In this document: positions 24,738 to 36,700 of the stretch, one piece after another | Layout of the letters: the number at the start of each line of letters is the position of its first letter | How positions within the stretch are numbered: the stretch's first letter is position 1 | NCBI GenBank assembly: GCA_963281255.1 | Contig: OY725488.1 | Span: 7,971,524-8,035,523, forward strand | From: Aphrocallistes beatrix | Taxonomy: Eukaryota > Porifera > Hexactinellida > Sceptrulophora > Aphrocallistidae | Length of the DNA stretch: 64,000 nucleotides | Direction of reading: 5' to 3' | The notes under the pieces: generated by a model | The model's input: only the letters and a program-made list of their open reading frames with translations | Databases searched by the model: none | What the model was told of the DNA's origin: nothing | Translations under genes and position numbers: made by a program

Positions 24738-24821
24738 AAATTGAATAAAGAAACTAAATTGAATAAAGATATTAAATTGAATAATGAGAACTAAATTGAA
24801 TAATGAGAACTAAATTGAATT
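24738..24821. repeat. 18/19-bp tandem repeat, about 4.5 units
   Basis: Units start AAATTGAATAA and vary at the end: two 18-nt units, two identical 19-nt units (AAATTGAATAATGAGAACT), then a partial unit. The 18 to 19 change shows local slippage. It lies about 340 bases upstream of the T-box start. Confidence 0.85.
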
Positions 24822-27800
24822 AAAATCTCAGCTTACTTTTAAACCATTGAGTCTACTCCTCTAATAATTAATACACTAGATCAGACTATTTTTCAGTTTT
24901 AAATGAATTAAACTTCTGTATAAAAGGATTATGTTATGATGGAGAATAGTGACAGAAACACAGCTAAAACTAAATTCAAATTTGTTGATCACACCCTTTT
25001 CATATAAATCGGTACATCTAACATCAATACATTTATTAGAGCGATGAAATGCTGACCATTATATACTGGAGTCAATAGTAATAGAAGAATTGATCTAATT
25101 CAAATCATTTATAGAACTATCTGTAACGACTTATTGCAACGTTAATTTAATTATCCCAACAAAAGCAACAAAGCACTACGTAGTTAGATCAAAACTTGTC
25201 ATTGGTTAAAACATAAACTAAAACAATAAACGCATAATATTAATAATTATTGATTAGTTATCTCATGTCTGCTCAAGTATGTGTTGGCGGTGATCCCGAA
25301 GAGCTTGAAACGCAAAGGACAAATACTAATATACCACAAATCAATCGGAATATCCTGGCACTAGATACCTTGATTAGATTGATGACAACATCAAAGCTAC
25401 TAATTTACCCACAAGTTCATTCAATATTCAGTGAATTAGTGGTTAAAGGGATCTTTTATTCCGGTTCGTATTAGATGATTTATCTGATTGTATGTCTGTG
25501 CCATTGAAAAATTACATTTAAGACAATCTCGATTCCTTATAGTGTAGATGTACACTTGGTACTAGCGCGAAATGTTGTGATTTGCAGTTTTCACATTTTC
25601 AAATTTTAACGTCTATATTTAGTGAACTGAATTTTAAGAAATCGTGCAACTAATATGGGCTAGTTCACCTTGGAGATTTCAATTCTACTGATTAAAAATT
25701 TGTGTTTTCAATTTTTGATGCATAATGATGGCGTCATAACACAGTAATGAGTAATCATTTTGTGATGACAGTTTAATCGTATGTGAGGTATATTAATATA
25801 CATATTTAATTAAAATTTTAGCCTTCTAGCAGTATTATTAATATTTCATTTTTGTATGTACATTTGCATGTTCTTCACATCCCTCGCGGTTCATGAGAGT
25901 ACTTTCCTGAGAATTACTGCGAAAGACGAGACTAAAAGTTAATGAGAATACCTGGAGTAGGTCCTAGATTTCAAAAGGTGCATATATTATTAATGATTAA
26001 AACCGGAATTTACTTGGGTTTTTTTAATTTATAGTATGGATGCAACACATTCCTGGGAAACCCCGCACTGAATAGAAGTCGATTATGATGTATTAGTGCT
26101 CCTAAGTGGAGAAAAACTCTTAGGATTATCTTTAAAATAAATGTGCTGAATTACAGTCACAATTGTCAAAACCAATTCTTTAAACTTTGATTAATAACAT
26201 TGCCTAAAAGTACTGAAAACCGCGAATAGTCTTGGATTATGTTGAGAGTGACAAACATCACAAAATATCTTTCACAAAATGTAAACGAAACTGCGAACTG
26301 CGAGGGCTGCTTGTACATATTTCCAAACTTCTAGCTGGCTTTTTCTGCCAGATTAAACTGAAAATGCGTTAATATTTTATAATATATATTATACGTTCAT
26401 CCCAAATGCCTCAATCATAGTTTTAAAGTATACTAGGGGAATTTTACTTGTGGAGCTATTCAAGCCAAATCATTGATATTATCTTGTTGCATATGTCGTC
26501 CCAGATCTAATCAAACGTGAAGGTGAAAATGGGATGAAGCAATAACTGTATTTCAGCAAGATCCCGCCTGTTTATGGAAAAATTAATTGCTCATCTCAAT
26601 GGATATCAATTTCTCATATTTAGTCTGAATTCTGAGGAAGTTCTCTTCTTCATGTCATTCACACCTGGTCGTGCAAACACATATGTTATCACTATGAATT
26701 AATTTCTGAACTGATATGTATGGTGCAATACTTGCACATGTAAATTGATATACGCCCTCTATTAAAATTTGATACTACCATCATACAAAAAGAATTCTCT
26801 CCACATCCTAGTTCTAGTCACAACTTTCCCTGTAAACCCACTCTTTAGGTGTTAATTACTATGCCAATTACTAAGAAATCCTTACTTCAAACTTCTCTCA
26901 AAAATGATACTATTTTGAAGCAGATAGTTAGATACTCGTGTTTTATTCCAAAATATTCAATGCCCTATATGTATCTGACAACTTACAACTACAGAGCTCC
27001 CCCTTTTGATATGAAACTCAAAATATGAATTAGCATGTAGGTGTCAATGATAATTCTAGCTAGGACAAGGTTAACCAGAGGTTTCACACTTTAGTAAGAG
27101 AAGATAAGAAGAATTTAAAACACTATAACGGGCTTCTACAACAGCATATACTAGTACGTATATGAATTGGAAACCAAGCAATTGAGTAAGTGATTTCAAA
27201 TGCAATTACGCACATAGTTTGAATTTGATATTTGAGAGTGCTAGTAAGCATGGTATATAGGCAGTTGCTCCTCCCCCTTTAAGTTGTCTAAACGACATAC
27301 GTGCATTTATCAAGGCAGATGAATAGTCAAACCCAAATGTGAATCTTATTACTAGCTCGAGACACCTTCTCCACAAACTCAAAGGTTTCTATTAAGATAA
27401 TTAGGTAACTACAGAATAATCAATGTCATATACCTTATAATAATTCTCAACAAATCTACATTTTTGCTATTTTTTTGAAAAACCAATTAGAATTTGTTGT
27501 AAATTGGCTTTATGCAAGCACGTAGTAGGATATATTTGTATTCGTTATTGTCTCTACTAGCGATTAGATTTAATCCAACACCACTTTTTCAAGAGCTAAC
27601 ATCTAATATAGCTGCATTTTATCAATAAATTAAATATGAACCATTTAATTAAAAATCACTAGCTTAACTAGAGCCAGATAATTGATTTACAATTAAATTT
27701 AAGGTTATAGTTATTATGACTTGGATAATATGCATTGTGTATCTTATACGCAGAGTTCATAATGACTGTTCAGATTCACATCTGAACAATCATTATGAAC

Positions 27801-27934
27801 TTTATAACTTTTCAAAAACAAAAAAATCTTCCCAGTCTAAAAGTTGTTATTGCCTAATTCTGGTTCTTTTTGCATAATTCTCTGTTACCTCTTGAATCAA
27901 TTCCAGACAAACACACACGACAATCGAGATTTAA

Positions 27935-28109
27935 TTACAGTCGACTCCGCTTAATAGGACCATCGATTAATCGGACCGAGGCAGGACCGGATAATTCTTA
28001 CACATAGAAGCTAATACAAAATATTTTCTGTTAATAGAGTTCTCTCGGCTTAATTAATCAGGCCAAAATGTCCTCTGACCAATGGTCCTATTAAGCGGAG
28101 TCAACTGTA
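27935..28109. mobile_element. Pogo/Tigger-like miniature element
   Basis: Ends are CAGTCGACTCCGCTTAATAG and TATTAAGCGGAGTCAACTG, an inverted repeat of about 20 bp with one or two mismatches, bounded by TA on both sides. The CAGT-GA-CC-CGCTTAAT terminal word is typical of Tigger/pogo elements. A smaller relative is at 48262-48332. Confidence 0.82.
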
Positions 28110-28595
28110 TATACAAAGATACGTATCTTCCCCTGGATTTTACTGAATGGCTACGCTTTGGTAGAAAGTTAATTAATAACTATACCGTCCCGTGGCATCA
28201 TCCGGAATCCGTGCCTAAATCATTCTTGCGACGTCGATTCAGATTAATTATTTCTGACATCCTGTCCATTCTGTTTAGTGCTTTGATTTGGTGTTTGTTC
28301 CGTGAAATGATTAATCGTGATTTCTTTCTGCTCACGCTAAATTTTCGAGTGCATTGGAACGTTTTCGGAAACGTACAGCGGATCCTGGAAAGCAGCAAAT
28401 CAAACTGAGAATTAACCACATATATATTATCACTATTAGTGATATTAGCAAAGAAATTATTCATACAATTTATTCTATAGGCTCCCTACCTACGTACCTA
28501 GCTCTCGTGGTTTATAATAGAACAAAGTAAGAATTCAATCTTATCCAAATCTTTGCGTTTTAGATTGCCTATTTTAGAAGTGAATAGAACGAAGT

Positions 28596-29018
28596 ATGAC
28601 TGAAGCTCCGCCAGGATATGTAGAGGGGCCTACACCACAACAACCCTACCCAGCACAGCAACCCTACCCAGCACAACAACCCTACCCAGCACAACAACCC
28701 TACCCAGCACAACAGCAGCCAGGGTATCCAACCGGTTATGTCCAACAGCAACCTCTTCCCGTCAAGATGGCTTGGACAGAAAACCCTACCAATGTCGTAT
28801 GCACGAATTGCAAGACACAGCAGACGACAGTTCTACGCAGGAAGATTGGGTTTACGAACTGGATTGTGGTAGGCATTGTGGCTTTCATATTATTCGATTT
28901 ACTGCTCTGGCCTTGCATTCCCCTCGCCTTCATTGCCCTCTGTATCGACGGACTCAAGGACACAGAGCATGTTTGTCCCAACTGTAACTTCGTTAACGGA
29001 GTCAAGCGCAAAGTCTAA
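28596..29018 (+). CDS. LITAF-domain membrane protein
   Basis: LITAF-domain proteins are monotopic membrane proteins of late endosomes and lysosomes that bind sorting machinery through their proline-rich N-termini. This one has 140 residues and no introns. The N-terminal 50 residues contain a repeated QQPYPA unit. The LITAF domain follows from about residue 65: a CTNC knuckle, the hydrophobic segment NWIVVGIVAFILFDLLLWPC, and a second knuckle HVCPNC near the end, the standard zinc-binding layout in which both halves face the cytosol. The usual PPxY/PSAP-type motifs are not obvious apart from Pro-Tyr repeats. A TTTTAG acceptor-like site is 18 nt before the ATG. LITAF versus CDIP1 cannot be separated here. 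Confidence 0.92.
   Translation: MTEAPPGYVEGPTPQQPYPAQQPYPAQQPYPAQQPYPAQQQPGYPTGYVQQQPLPVKMAWTENPTNVVCTNCKTQQTTVLRRKIGFTNWIVVGIVAFILFDLLLWPCIPLAFIALCIDGLKDTEHVCPNCNFVNGVKRKV
28641..28712 (+). repeat. Four 18-bp coding repeats in the LITAF gene
   Basis: Four units of CAACCCTACCCAGCACAA (the first ends AG) encode QPYPAQ repeated. Near-identical DNA in all units shows recent expansion or gene conversion, so copy number may vary between individuals. Confidence 0.95.
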
Positions 29019-29232
29019 CTCAAACGTTAATTTTTGTGATTTTTTTACTCTTTAGGTTAGGCTTTCGTAGTAACAACATTAGATGGAAAGAAACGACTAA
29101 TCTATTTATAAGTTCAATTAGTTCATGTCTCTAGGCTTTACCTGTGTATTATGCTTGTATTTATTATCCAAGAAGTATTGTAGATCGCGAAGGAAATACG
29201 CTTCTGGAATGCGACCAGATAACTGGGTGACA

Positions 29233-29318
29233 GGGCGGCGCCACTTTTCAAAAGTGGTCCGGCTGGTTAAGTAAAAACCAGACCACTTCTAAAACAGTGG
29301 CGCCGGCGCATGGCCGGT
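29233..29318. repeat. Long GC-rich hairpin
   Basis: CGGCGCCACT, AGTGGTC and CTGGTT on the left pair with AACCAG, ACCACT and AGTGGCGCCG on the right around a loop AAGTAAA. The stem has small interruptions. Probably a miniature foldback element. Confidence 0.7.
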
Positions 29319-29576
29319 CTAGGACCCGGCGAGGGGAATTGGTGGGTCCGAGCTTCGTATTCCTTAGAACTACCCTCAACGGACCAACAGCTTTGTTGTG
29401 GAGGGTCAAGATCAGGTGATACGCAAAAAAATCTACTCCGTCTTCAGTTGTAAGAAACGTTAAATCTTCTTTTATAGTTCCGTAGGCGGATGCGTATTTC
29501 ATTGAAGAATAGTTCTTATGGCTCTTCTCAGGCATTAGAGAGCTGTATCTACGTAGCACCATACGACAGCAAATGA

Positions 29577-29768
29577 TACAGTCAGGGTCGCCTATTATAA
29601 ACCCGCTTAATATGAGCATTCGTTTATTATGAACTAACCTTCTGGTCCCGATTTCGTTATTTACATAGGATTTGTATTGAATCAAGTTCGCTTAACTAAT
29701 ATTAAGTACCTCTATTATGAACACATATTTTGGTCCCCTGGTGGTTCCTAATAAGCGACCTGACTGTA
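29577..29768. mobile_element. Tigger-like miniature element
   Basis: Starts CAGTCAGGGTCGCCTATTAT and ends CTAATAAGCGACCTGACTG, inverted repeats of about 18 bp bounded by TA dinucleotides. Internal sequence is non-coding. Confidence 0.78.
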
Positions 29769-29792
29769 CAATGAGTTGAGGTGTATCTTAAA

Positions 29793-30138
29793 CAGAGGCG
29801 TAGTTAGTATCTTTTTAGGGTGCGGCCAAGGTGCGGCACAATATTTTCGATTGCGGCCTGTATCGCTCGGGCACGTGCCGTCCTACGCCTTAGCTGCGGC
29901 ATTTCCCAGCGGCATTGCCCTCGACTCGAGTCCGCAAATATTCTTTTATATTCAACCAATACGACGATAACTTATCCATGCTGTATTGTAATCAGTCCCC
30001 AATAGCCTGGGGTATTGTTAAATGTTACCTGCGGCAATGCCGCGGGGCCTTGACAAAAAATCGATTGGGCCTGTCATGCGGCAGGAATTTTCAGTGTGCG
30101 GCCTTGGCCCCACATGCCGCACCCTGGCTACGCCTCTG
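29793..30138. mobile_element. hAT-like miniature element with perfect 8-bp duplication
   Basis: Starts CAGAGGCGTAGTTAG and ends CTGGCTACGCCTCTG. The flanks are ATCTTAAA at 29785-29792 and ATCTTAAA at 30139-30146, an exact 8-bp target duplication as made by hAT transposases. Inside the ends, GGGTGCGGCC and GCCGCACCC extend the inverted repeat. The body is GC-rich compared with the surroundings. A degraded relative is at 36436-36558. Confidence 0.92.
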
Positions 30139-30191
30139 ATCTTAAATACAATTATTTGCCCTTAACTAATCCATTATGACACCATGACAAC

Positions 30192-30395
30192 CAGGGGTTT
30201 ATCTAAGTGCTCGGCCGGCACTTATAGGTGCCAGCCTGGTATCTTCCGATTAACCAAGGTGCTTGCAGGGTGATTTGATTTTGGTGCCGGATTGCCACCA
30301 CCCCTGGAATTACACAAGAAACCCCTGTTTGGGTGCCATGTGACCTCTATCACCTTAAAAAAGTGCTGGACTGGAAAATCCTAGATAAACCCATG
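30192..30395. mobile_element. hAT-like miniature element with perfect 8-bp duplication
   Basis: Starts CAGGGGTTTATCTAAG and ends CCTAGATAAACCCATG, where the last bases would be CTG in a perfect copy. Flanks are ATGACAAC at 30184-30191 and again at 30396-30403. It sits only about 50 bases from the previous hAT-like element. Confidence 0.9.
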
Positions 30396-30784
30396 ATGAC
30401 AACTATTGAAATTAACTGGGTTGAAAATAACAAGCAGGGAGGAGGCGAGATTTAAGGGGAAGTGTTGGATGACAGATTTGGGAACTATTTTGTTCCACCA
30501 CCTTTAGACATGCCTTCTCTGCCTACTGATGATGGTATTCTTCAGTTCATATGATTCTAGAGAGGTCATACAGTCACGTAGATTATTTCCGTTCGATTGC
30601 AGTACAGTAAGTATAATCATTATTATTATTTGATATTCAATCATACAATGCATTAAAACTTAATGTTTTACACCCATATATCACACAACTATCTTCCAGT
30701 AACAGAGCTGCGAGAGCAAATTATACAAACAAAAATTGCTTATGATTAAAATGCGTAGATAAATTTGTTGTCTCCGTTTGATTG

Positions 30785-33700
30785 CTAATTATTTAGCTCG
30801 CTGAGCTCGCTATTTCTTAGTGTAAGCTCGCGAATTTCTTCTGAATTCCTCTCTAAAATTTCCATTAGCGAATTCTTATTCAGTTTGAGAGAATCAATCT
30901 TATCTCTCAGATTTACAATTTCTGTTTGGTAGACGTGGGTGTTTCTCTTATTTTCTTCTAACTCATCTACCTTACTCTTAAGAAGAGTTTCGACTGATCT
31001 TTTTGCAATTTTTATTTCAGATAGCTCATTCTCATAATCTCGAGTTCTGTCTTCGAGAGAATTTACTTGTTTTAATAACGTAGAATTATTGGTCGCGAGG
31101 TTTTGTACATCGTTGAATGTCTTGTTGAATACTTCTTTATTGCTGCTAACTTTAGTTTTGAAGTCTTCCAGCTCTCTCTTCATAGAGTGGTTCAGTGCTA
31201 GTGTGATCTCGTAGCTCTCTTTCGTCTCTCTCAGCTCGTCTAGGAGGGCCTGCGAGTACTCAGGCAATGCCTCAATCTCGGTAAAGTCAGATTGAGAGGA
31301 GACTGATTTTTCTGAGAAACTTGTCGCGGAATCCTGTTCCTGAGGTCGAGGTGTATCTTCATCTCTCAGCTCATCGCTCATTACGCGCTCCCTCAGTTGG
31401 ATGTCCATAGTGTTTTCTAACAACTGTGTCATTCTAGGAGCATTAAGGCTAAGCTTGTAGTCTGGGGCTCTTACGATGTGCAGAGACTCAATCCCAATAT
31501 TAACATCGTTATCAGGCGAATTGGGGAGCTCAGCTAGAGTTATCTTCAGGTCCTGCAGGGCTATGGAGATGGGGATGGTGGTGGGAGAGGGCAGGACCTC
31601 GTCTTTCACGATTTCTTTAAGCGCTTTCAAGTGTGCGGCATAGATCGCTCCGGAGAGTCCTTGAACTCGAGCGTCCACACTGAGTGTGGGGGGCGGGCAG
31701 TAATTGGAATATTCTTCCTTCACATGATTCCCCAGTTCTGCTACGAATTTTATGACTGGAGAATAAGCGCCGGGGTTTAGTGGGAAATTTTTCAGATGTT
31801 TCGCGTGCCTCCGTGGGTTGTTATGTTGATCAATAAATTCGTTAACTTGTACCGGTTCCTCTGCGAAGCTGAGGTGATTCAGAATCCCTTTGATCTTAAC
31901 TTTCTCGCCTATTATCTCCGGAATTAGAGTAAGTTTGTTCATGTAAAGTCTCAAAACATAAGTCAGAATGTCTTTATTGTTGAGCACTCTCCCATTCGTG
32001 AGGACATCCTTTTCATCCACCAGTGCAAGGAGATCAACCACAGACAATATTTTTTGCTTCACAGGCTGTTGTTTGTGTCCGCGTTTTCCGGTAGTATTGT
32101 CGGTTAACTTGTGACTAAAACTTGCGAAAAAGGACTGGTGATGAAAGTCTGGTGAGACATAGTGCAGCTGCTCCATCATGACTGCGTCACTGTCGAACAC
32201 GTTCATCTGAGAGGAGGTGATGCTGATCTGGTCCGCGTTCACGCTGCTCCCGTCCGAAGAGAGGCTGGAGGTGAAAGTGGATTGGTTGTCGTCGTTGGCG
32301 AACTCCTCGTCTAGCGATTCGAGGCCGGACCGGGAGCGTGTGCCTGAAAATTCGCCGCTAGACCGGGTAGAGACAGAGGAGTGGCTGACCTTGCGGTATA
32401 ACTCTGTGAGCGGAGGCGAATCAGAGACATCCAGATCACACTGTGTACCCACGCTCTTCTGCAGCTCTAGCGGAAGTGGTACGCTCACGCAGAGCTTTTC
32501 GAAACTGACAATTCCTGAAATTTTAAGAAGTGACGATCCTTCCTCCACTCCCCTCTCAGGGGACTCCTTGTTGGACCTATCCAACTTCCTAACCTCGCTC
32601 AGAACATTGTCCTTGAGAGCATTGATTGTGTCTTTGAGCCGCATTAAGCTGAGGAACACGACTCTCTTCAGATTGATATCCAGAATGTTGGGGATGGACA
32701 CGAGGTAGTAGATCAGCGGGTTGTCATTTATCGCGTCCAGGTCAAGATCAGAGAGGTGCTTGCCTAACTCTGCCAATGGCTTTAGATTTGAAATGATGTT
32801 CGTTGCTATCCAAATTTCCAGTGAGAGCGGTTCCATGATCTCATCTGGCCGCATGACGCCTTCCTCAGTGAGTGAGGACACCAGACTAATCAGAAAGTGT
32901 CTGAAATCGATGTGCCATAGCTGTGTCTTCCTCATCTTCTCCAGGTCCCCGAAGTTCCCCTTCTGCTTGGACTCCTTCAGGTGCAACAATGTCAGCAGGT
33001 TCCTCAGGATCGTGGGTCTGACTGGGAGGTCATCCGTGTCGTGAGGATACTCGTTCTGTGACTTCAGAAGCCAGTCCGAGTGGATCCGTCGCAGGAACTT
33101 GACAATCCCTTCACACGAGTCTATCAGGTCTGCTGCAGTGTGGTTCTCAATGGTCACTTCTGAGATGTCCACTTGGACAGCTACAGGTCTGTCTGGCCTG
33201 TCTTTCACCTCTGGAGGGTAGGATACAGGAATGGTAACCTAATCAAGTGAGGCAAGTAAATATCAGGATTCAGTAAGTGGGAGTTAAACAACAGAGATCC
33301 ATTAAATGCCCACTGACAAAGTACAACTACATTTCACTACGCATCACGCATCGCATGCCCACAACTTACCTTCGTCATCAAGGTGGCTACTCGTATATCC
33401 ATTCCTTTGAGCTGATTTCTTCCAATCAGTGTGAGCTCTCCCACCTTTTGCTACAGAACATAGTAGATCATCACTACATTCAGAACAGAGATAACCAATG
33501 AATACTGAGACAAGCTACCTTCTTTGGAGACTGCTTCTCTTCTTCGCTGTCATTTTCTCCTAGCTTGAGGGTGACGGCCATCTTAATGATGAACTTCACA
33601 AACCACAAGAACGTCTCTTGGTAGAATGTGACTTGAACCGGGTTGATGTGGATGTAGAGATTCGGTCGAGGGACTAATTGGTATACATATAAGAGAGTCA

Positions 33701-36700
33701 GATACTCAACTGTATTATCAGGATTGTAAATTTGTGACTTTAGTGCTGAACTCACTTAGGTATCTGTTTTGCGCTATGATTGGGTAGAAGTAAGCAGTGA
33801 AGTCTATCCAGATGGTGGGAGCGTCCTGAGCGAATTTGTAGCTGCCTTTATCCGAGGCGATGAATGGTCTTTGCTTGTCTGATATATCTCCAACGCACAC
33901 AGGAGAGATACTGAAGTCGACACACCGGAAACAAAGGACGCTCTCCCTCAGTCTGTCCAGGCTCACGCCGAGGAGGGTGAGACTGGTGCCCGACTGCACC
34001 CGGGACACCTTCCTCTGAGTATCCTTCAGGAGGCCATATCCCCAGTCCGTTCTATCCTGGAACTTGTAGTCAAAGTTGGCCCAGTGGTGTCTCTTGGAGC
34101 CTGCCTTCTGGTCCGGGTAGATGTCTAGCCCGATCCCTGAGAACTGAATGTAGGTGGACTCCAAGTTCTGCTGTCCTGCCACGAGTTCGCCTGTGTGGCA
34201 GCAGAGATGGACGTCCAGCTTCTGCACTCTGAAGTGCACAGAAGTCTGCACGATCACAGCGGGCGGGATTCTCTTCTTCCCCAGCTGGTACGCTTCTATG
34301 TTCTGGTCCTCATGGATGAGGGTGGACTGTAAGTGCATTACGCTGGCAGAGATGTCGACCTAGTGATGGAACCTTACAATTAAACGTGTGTTACTATAGT
34401 TTAGTGTGTTAGTGAGGTTAGTACACACTTTCCCTTCCTCGTCTTTTTGTAACAAACTCGCAGAGAGACCTGAACTTGACTTTCTCAGAGGTTTATGATG
34501 GTAAGGAGAGCTCTCCGATGTCTGTCTTCTTTTGCTCTTAGAAGAGGGCGAACTCCTAGATTCCGACTCTCGAGCAGCTGAGAGAGAGGGAGGAGGAAGA
34601 GACGATTCAGCGGTTGCTTGCTCCTGTTCCATGACTTTAGCTAGTTCGTGCAGCTGTTTCAAGTGCTGTAGGAAGTTGGAAGCTTCCTTCAACTCAGAAT
34701 CGTTGAGGATGAAAGATAACACTCCCAGCTGGATGACGAATTTGCTGCACATGTGCGAACAGTCGGATAGTTTCTTTTTTGTCGCGAAATTAACAAACGA
34801 ATGATCACAGTTTAAACGGATAGATTGGATATTTATGTCCTCTCCCTTGCTCGTGCTGTTAGTGAGACGAGCGGACTTTGCATTCGCCTACAAAATTAGG
34901 AATATAACGAGTCAATATAGTATATAAAGAATGTTTAAAGAAGATGACCATCTGTACCTTTATGCAAGAGAGAGACAGCTGTCTAAAAACGGTCACGGAC
35001 TGATCTGTGTTGTTGACAGGTCTACTTCTGAGTAGATTCTCAAAACAACTTTTAAATTCATGATCAGTGCATTTTAATGTAACGCCGGATACAAAGAGGT
35101 CAGCATGGAATTGGGATGAAGTGAAGTCTATGTTAATCGTTTCTATCTCAACAAACATGCTGTCCAGCATCTTCTCCGTTAGCCCATATTTACCAGATCT
35201 GTGAAAAAAGTGTAAATCCTTACTATTAAAACTCGATTAATGTGTATATATATCTATATCTGTAACGAATTGATTGAAGAAACTGCCGGTCATAGAAAGC
35301 TAATTTTTGGCATGTGGGGGTCTTTTGGCTATGGCTCCACTAAGTTCTGAGCTCAGAGCAAAATGTCGACTCATCATGGAATTATGACGTCATTGTAACA
35401 TTTTTAAAAGTTAAGCAACAGAGTTATTCGAGCATAACCCAGCCATTATAGGAGATAGGAGGCTGAAATCTTAATATAATCTATATACTAACATACCTCA
35501 CATATCATGTAACTATCATCAAAAAATGATGACACATCACTTTGTTATGACGTCATCATTACTCATCAAAATTTTTAAATTTGATAAATTTGGTGATTTT
35601 TCGTGCGATATCGATTATAACAGTAGGGCAGATGTATTTAGAGATGTTATCTCCCATATAATTAATCAATGATGACCGCAGGCGACCGAAGGGAGCCTCC
35701 GGCGGACACAAAGTGTCCGCCAGCCGTGCAGCGCAAGCAAGCGAAGCGCTTGTTAAAATTAAAATGAAGACACATGACGAAGACCAACGCCACAAACAAA
35801 GAGTAAACTTAATTAATTGCGAGTTATACAAATTTGAGAAAAAATATTAAAATGCTTATTGACCGTTTTAGCAGATTGCTTGAATCTGAATAATCTTTGA
35901 ATTTGTCCAATTGATGGAATTCAAATTTTTAATGCGAAGAAGGAAATACGAGTCTACATTTCTGATTCAAGAAAATGCACAGCAAGCGAAAGTAAAATTA
36001 GAATTGATTCTACAAATATGATGAGCATCTGAATCGTAGTTCTTATTCAATTCCAACCGTAACAATTACTCCATCAACATTACATCCCCAGAACACAACC
36101 AACCAAATAGTCAGTAATTAGTAACATTAGTTTCTCAAATTTACACCAGCAGTTGATTACTCACTGAACAGGTTGGTTTTCTAAATTGCAACATATCGTT
36201 AGTTTATTACATACGTATATATATATATAAGCTTGAATTTGGTATCATTATATTGATAAAACATTGTCACTCACTGGTAGTCTGTTTCTAATAAATTTTA
36301 CATCGTCAAAAGTTTGACCTTGCTCGCTTGACAACTGTTGTCGGTGTCAGCCCATAACTATGATGTAACAAAGCTATATATCATTACTTCTCCTCTCCAT
36401 AGAATAAAACAAACCGACTGCTAAATGCCTGCATGCAGAGGCGTAGCCAGTATTTGCGTTGTGGTGGTGCGACAGGTGCGCTCACCGGATGTTGTATGTT
36501 GCAATATAAAGCCACATAGTACAGGTGATGAGCCGCACCACCTTGACTACGTCACTACCCACATGCATGCCAACCGTATGTCTTTTGACTGGACTGTCAG
36601 CTTTTTTACAAATCTTCACTATATCATATCATGTACAATATATTTATATTGTGTCCAGTTAAATCCAAAGCTCCGTCCAGTTATTATCAAGCCTCAGGTT

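Larger units (their letters stand above)
24396..28595. other. Long gene-poor spacer
   Basis: About 4.2 kb, the longest gap in the window. It contains a tandem repeat (24738-24821), a pogo-like element (27935-28109) and an ORF at 28082-28408 that begins within that element and has no recognisable domain. Lying upstream of a T-box gene, the stretch may hold distal regulatory DNA, but I see no specific site. Confidence 0.4.
29019..30784. other. Transposon-rich spacer
   Basis: Between LITAF and the 3' end of BLTP3. It contains a hairpin (29233-29318), a Tigger-like element (29577-29768) and two hAT-like elements (29793-30138, 30192-30395). An ORF at 29248-29685 on the minus strand overlaps these elements and looks like chance. 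Confidence 0.5.

Noticed and set aside
28082-28408. ORF of 108 codons with a hydrophobic stretch
   Set aside because: It begins inside the end of a pogo-like element, an overlapping ORF exists on the other strand, and no domain or splice context supports it.
29248-29685. 145-codon ORF on the minus strand
   Set aside because: It runs through a GC-rich hairpin and into a Tigger-like element, with no recognisable protein motif.
35559-35831. 90-codon ORF on the minus strand
   Set aside because: It lies mostly inside the Helentron-like element and is explained by its GC-rich 3' end.
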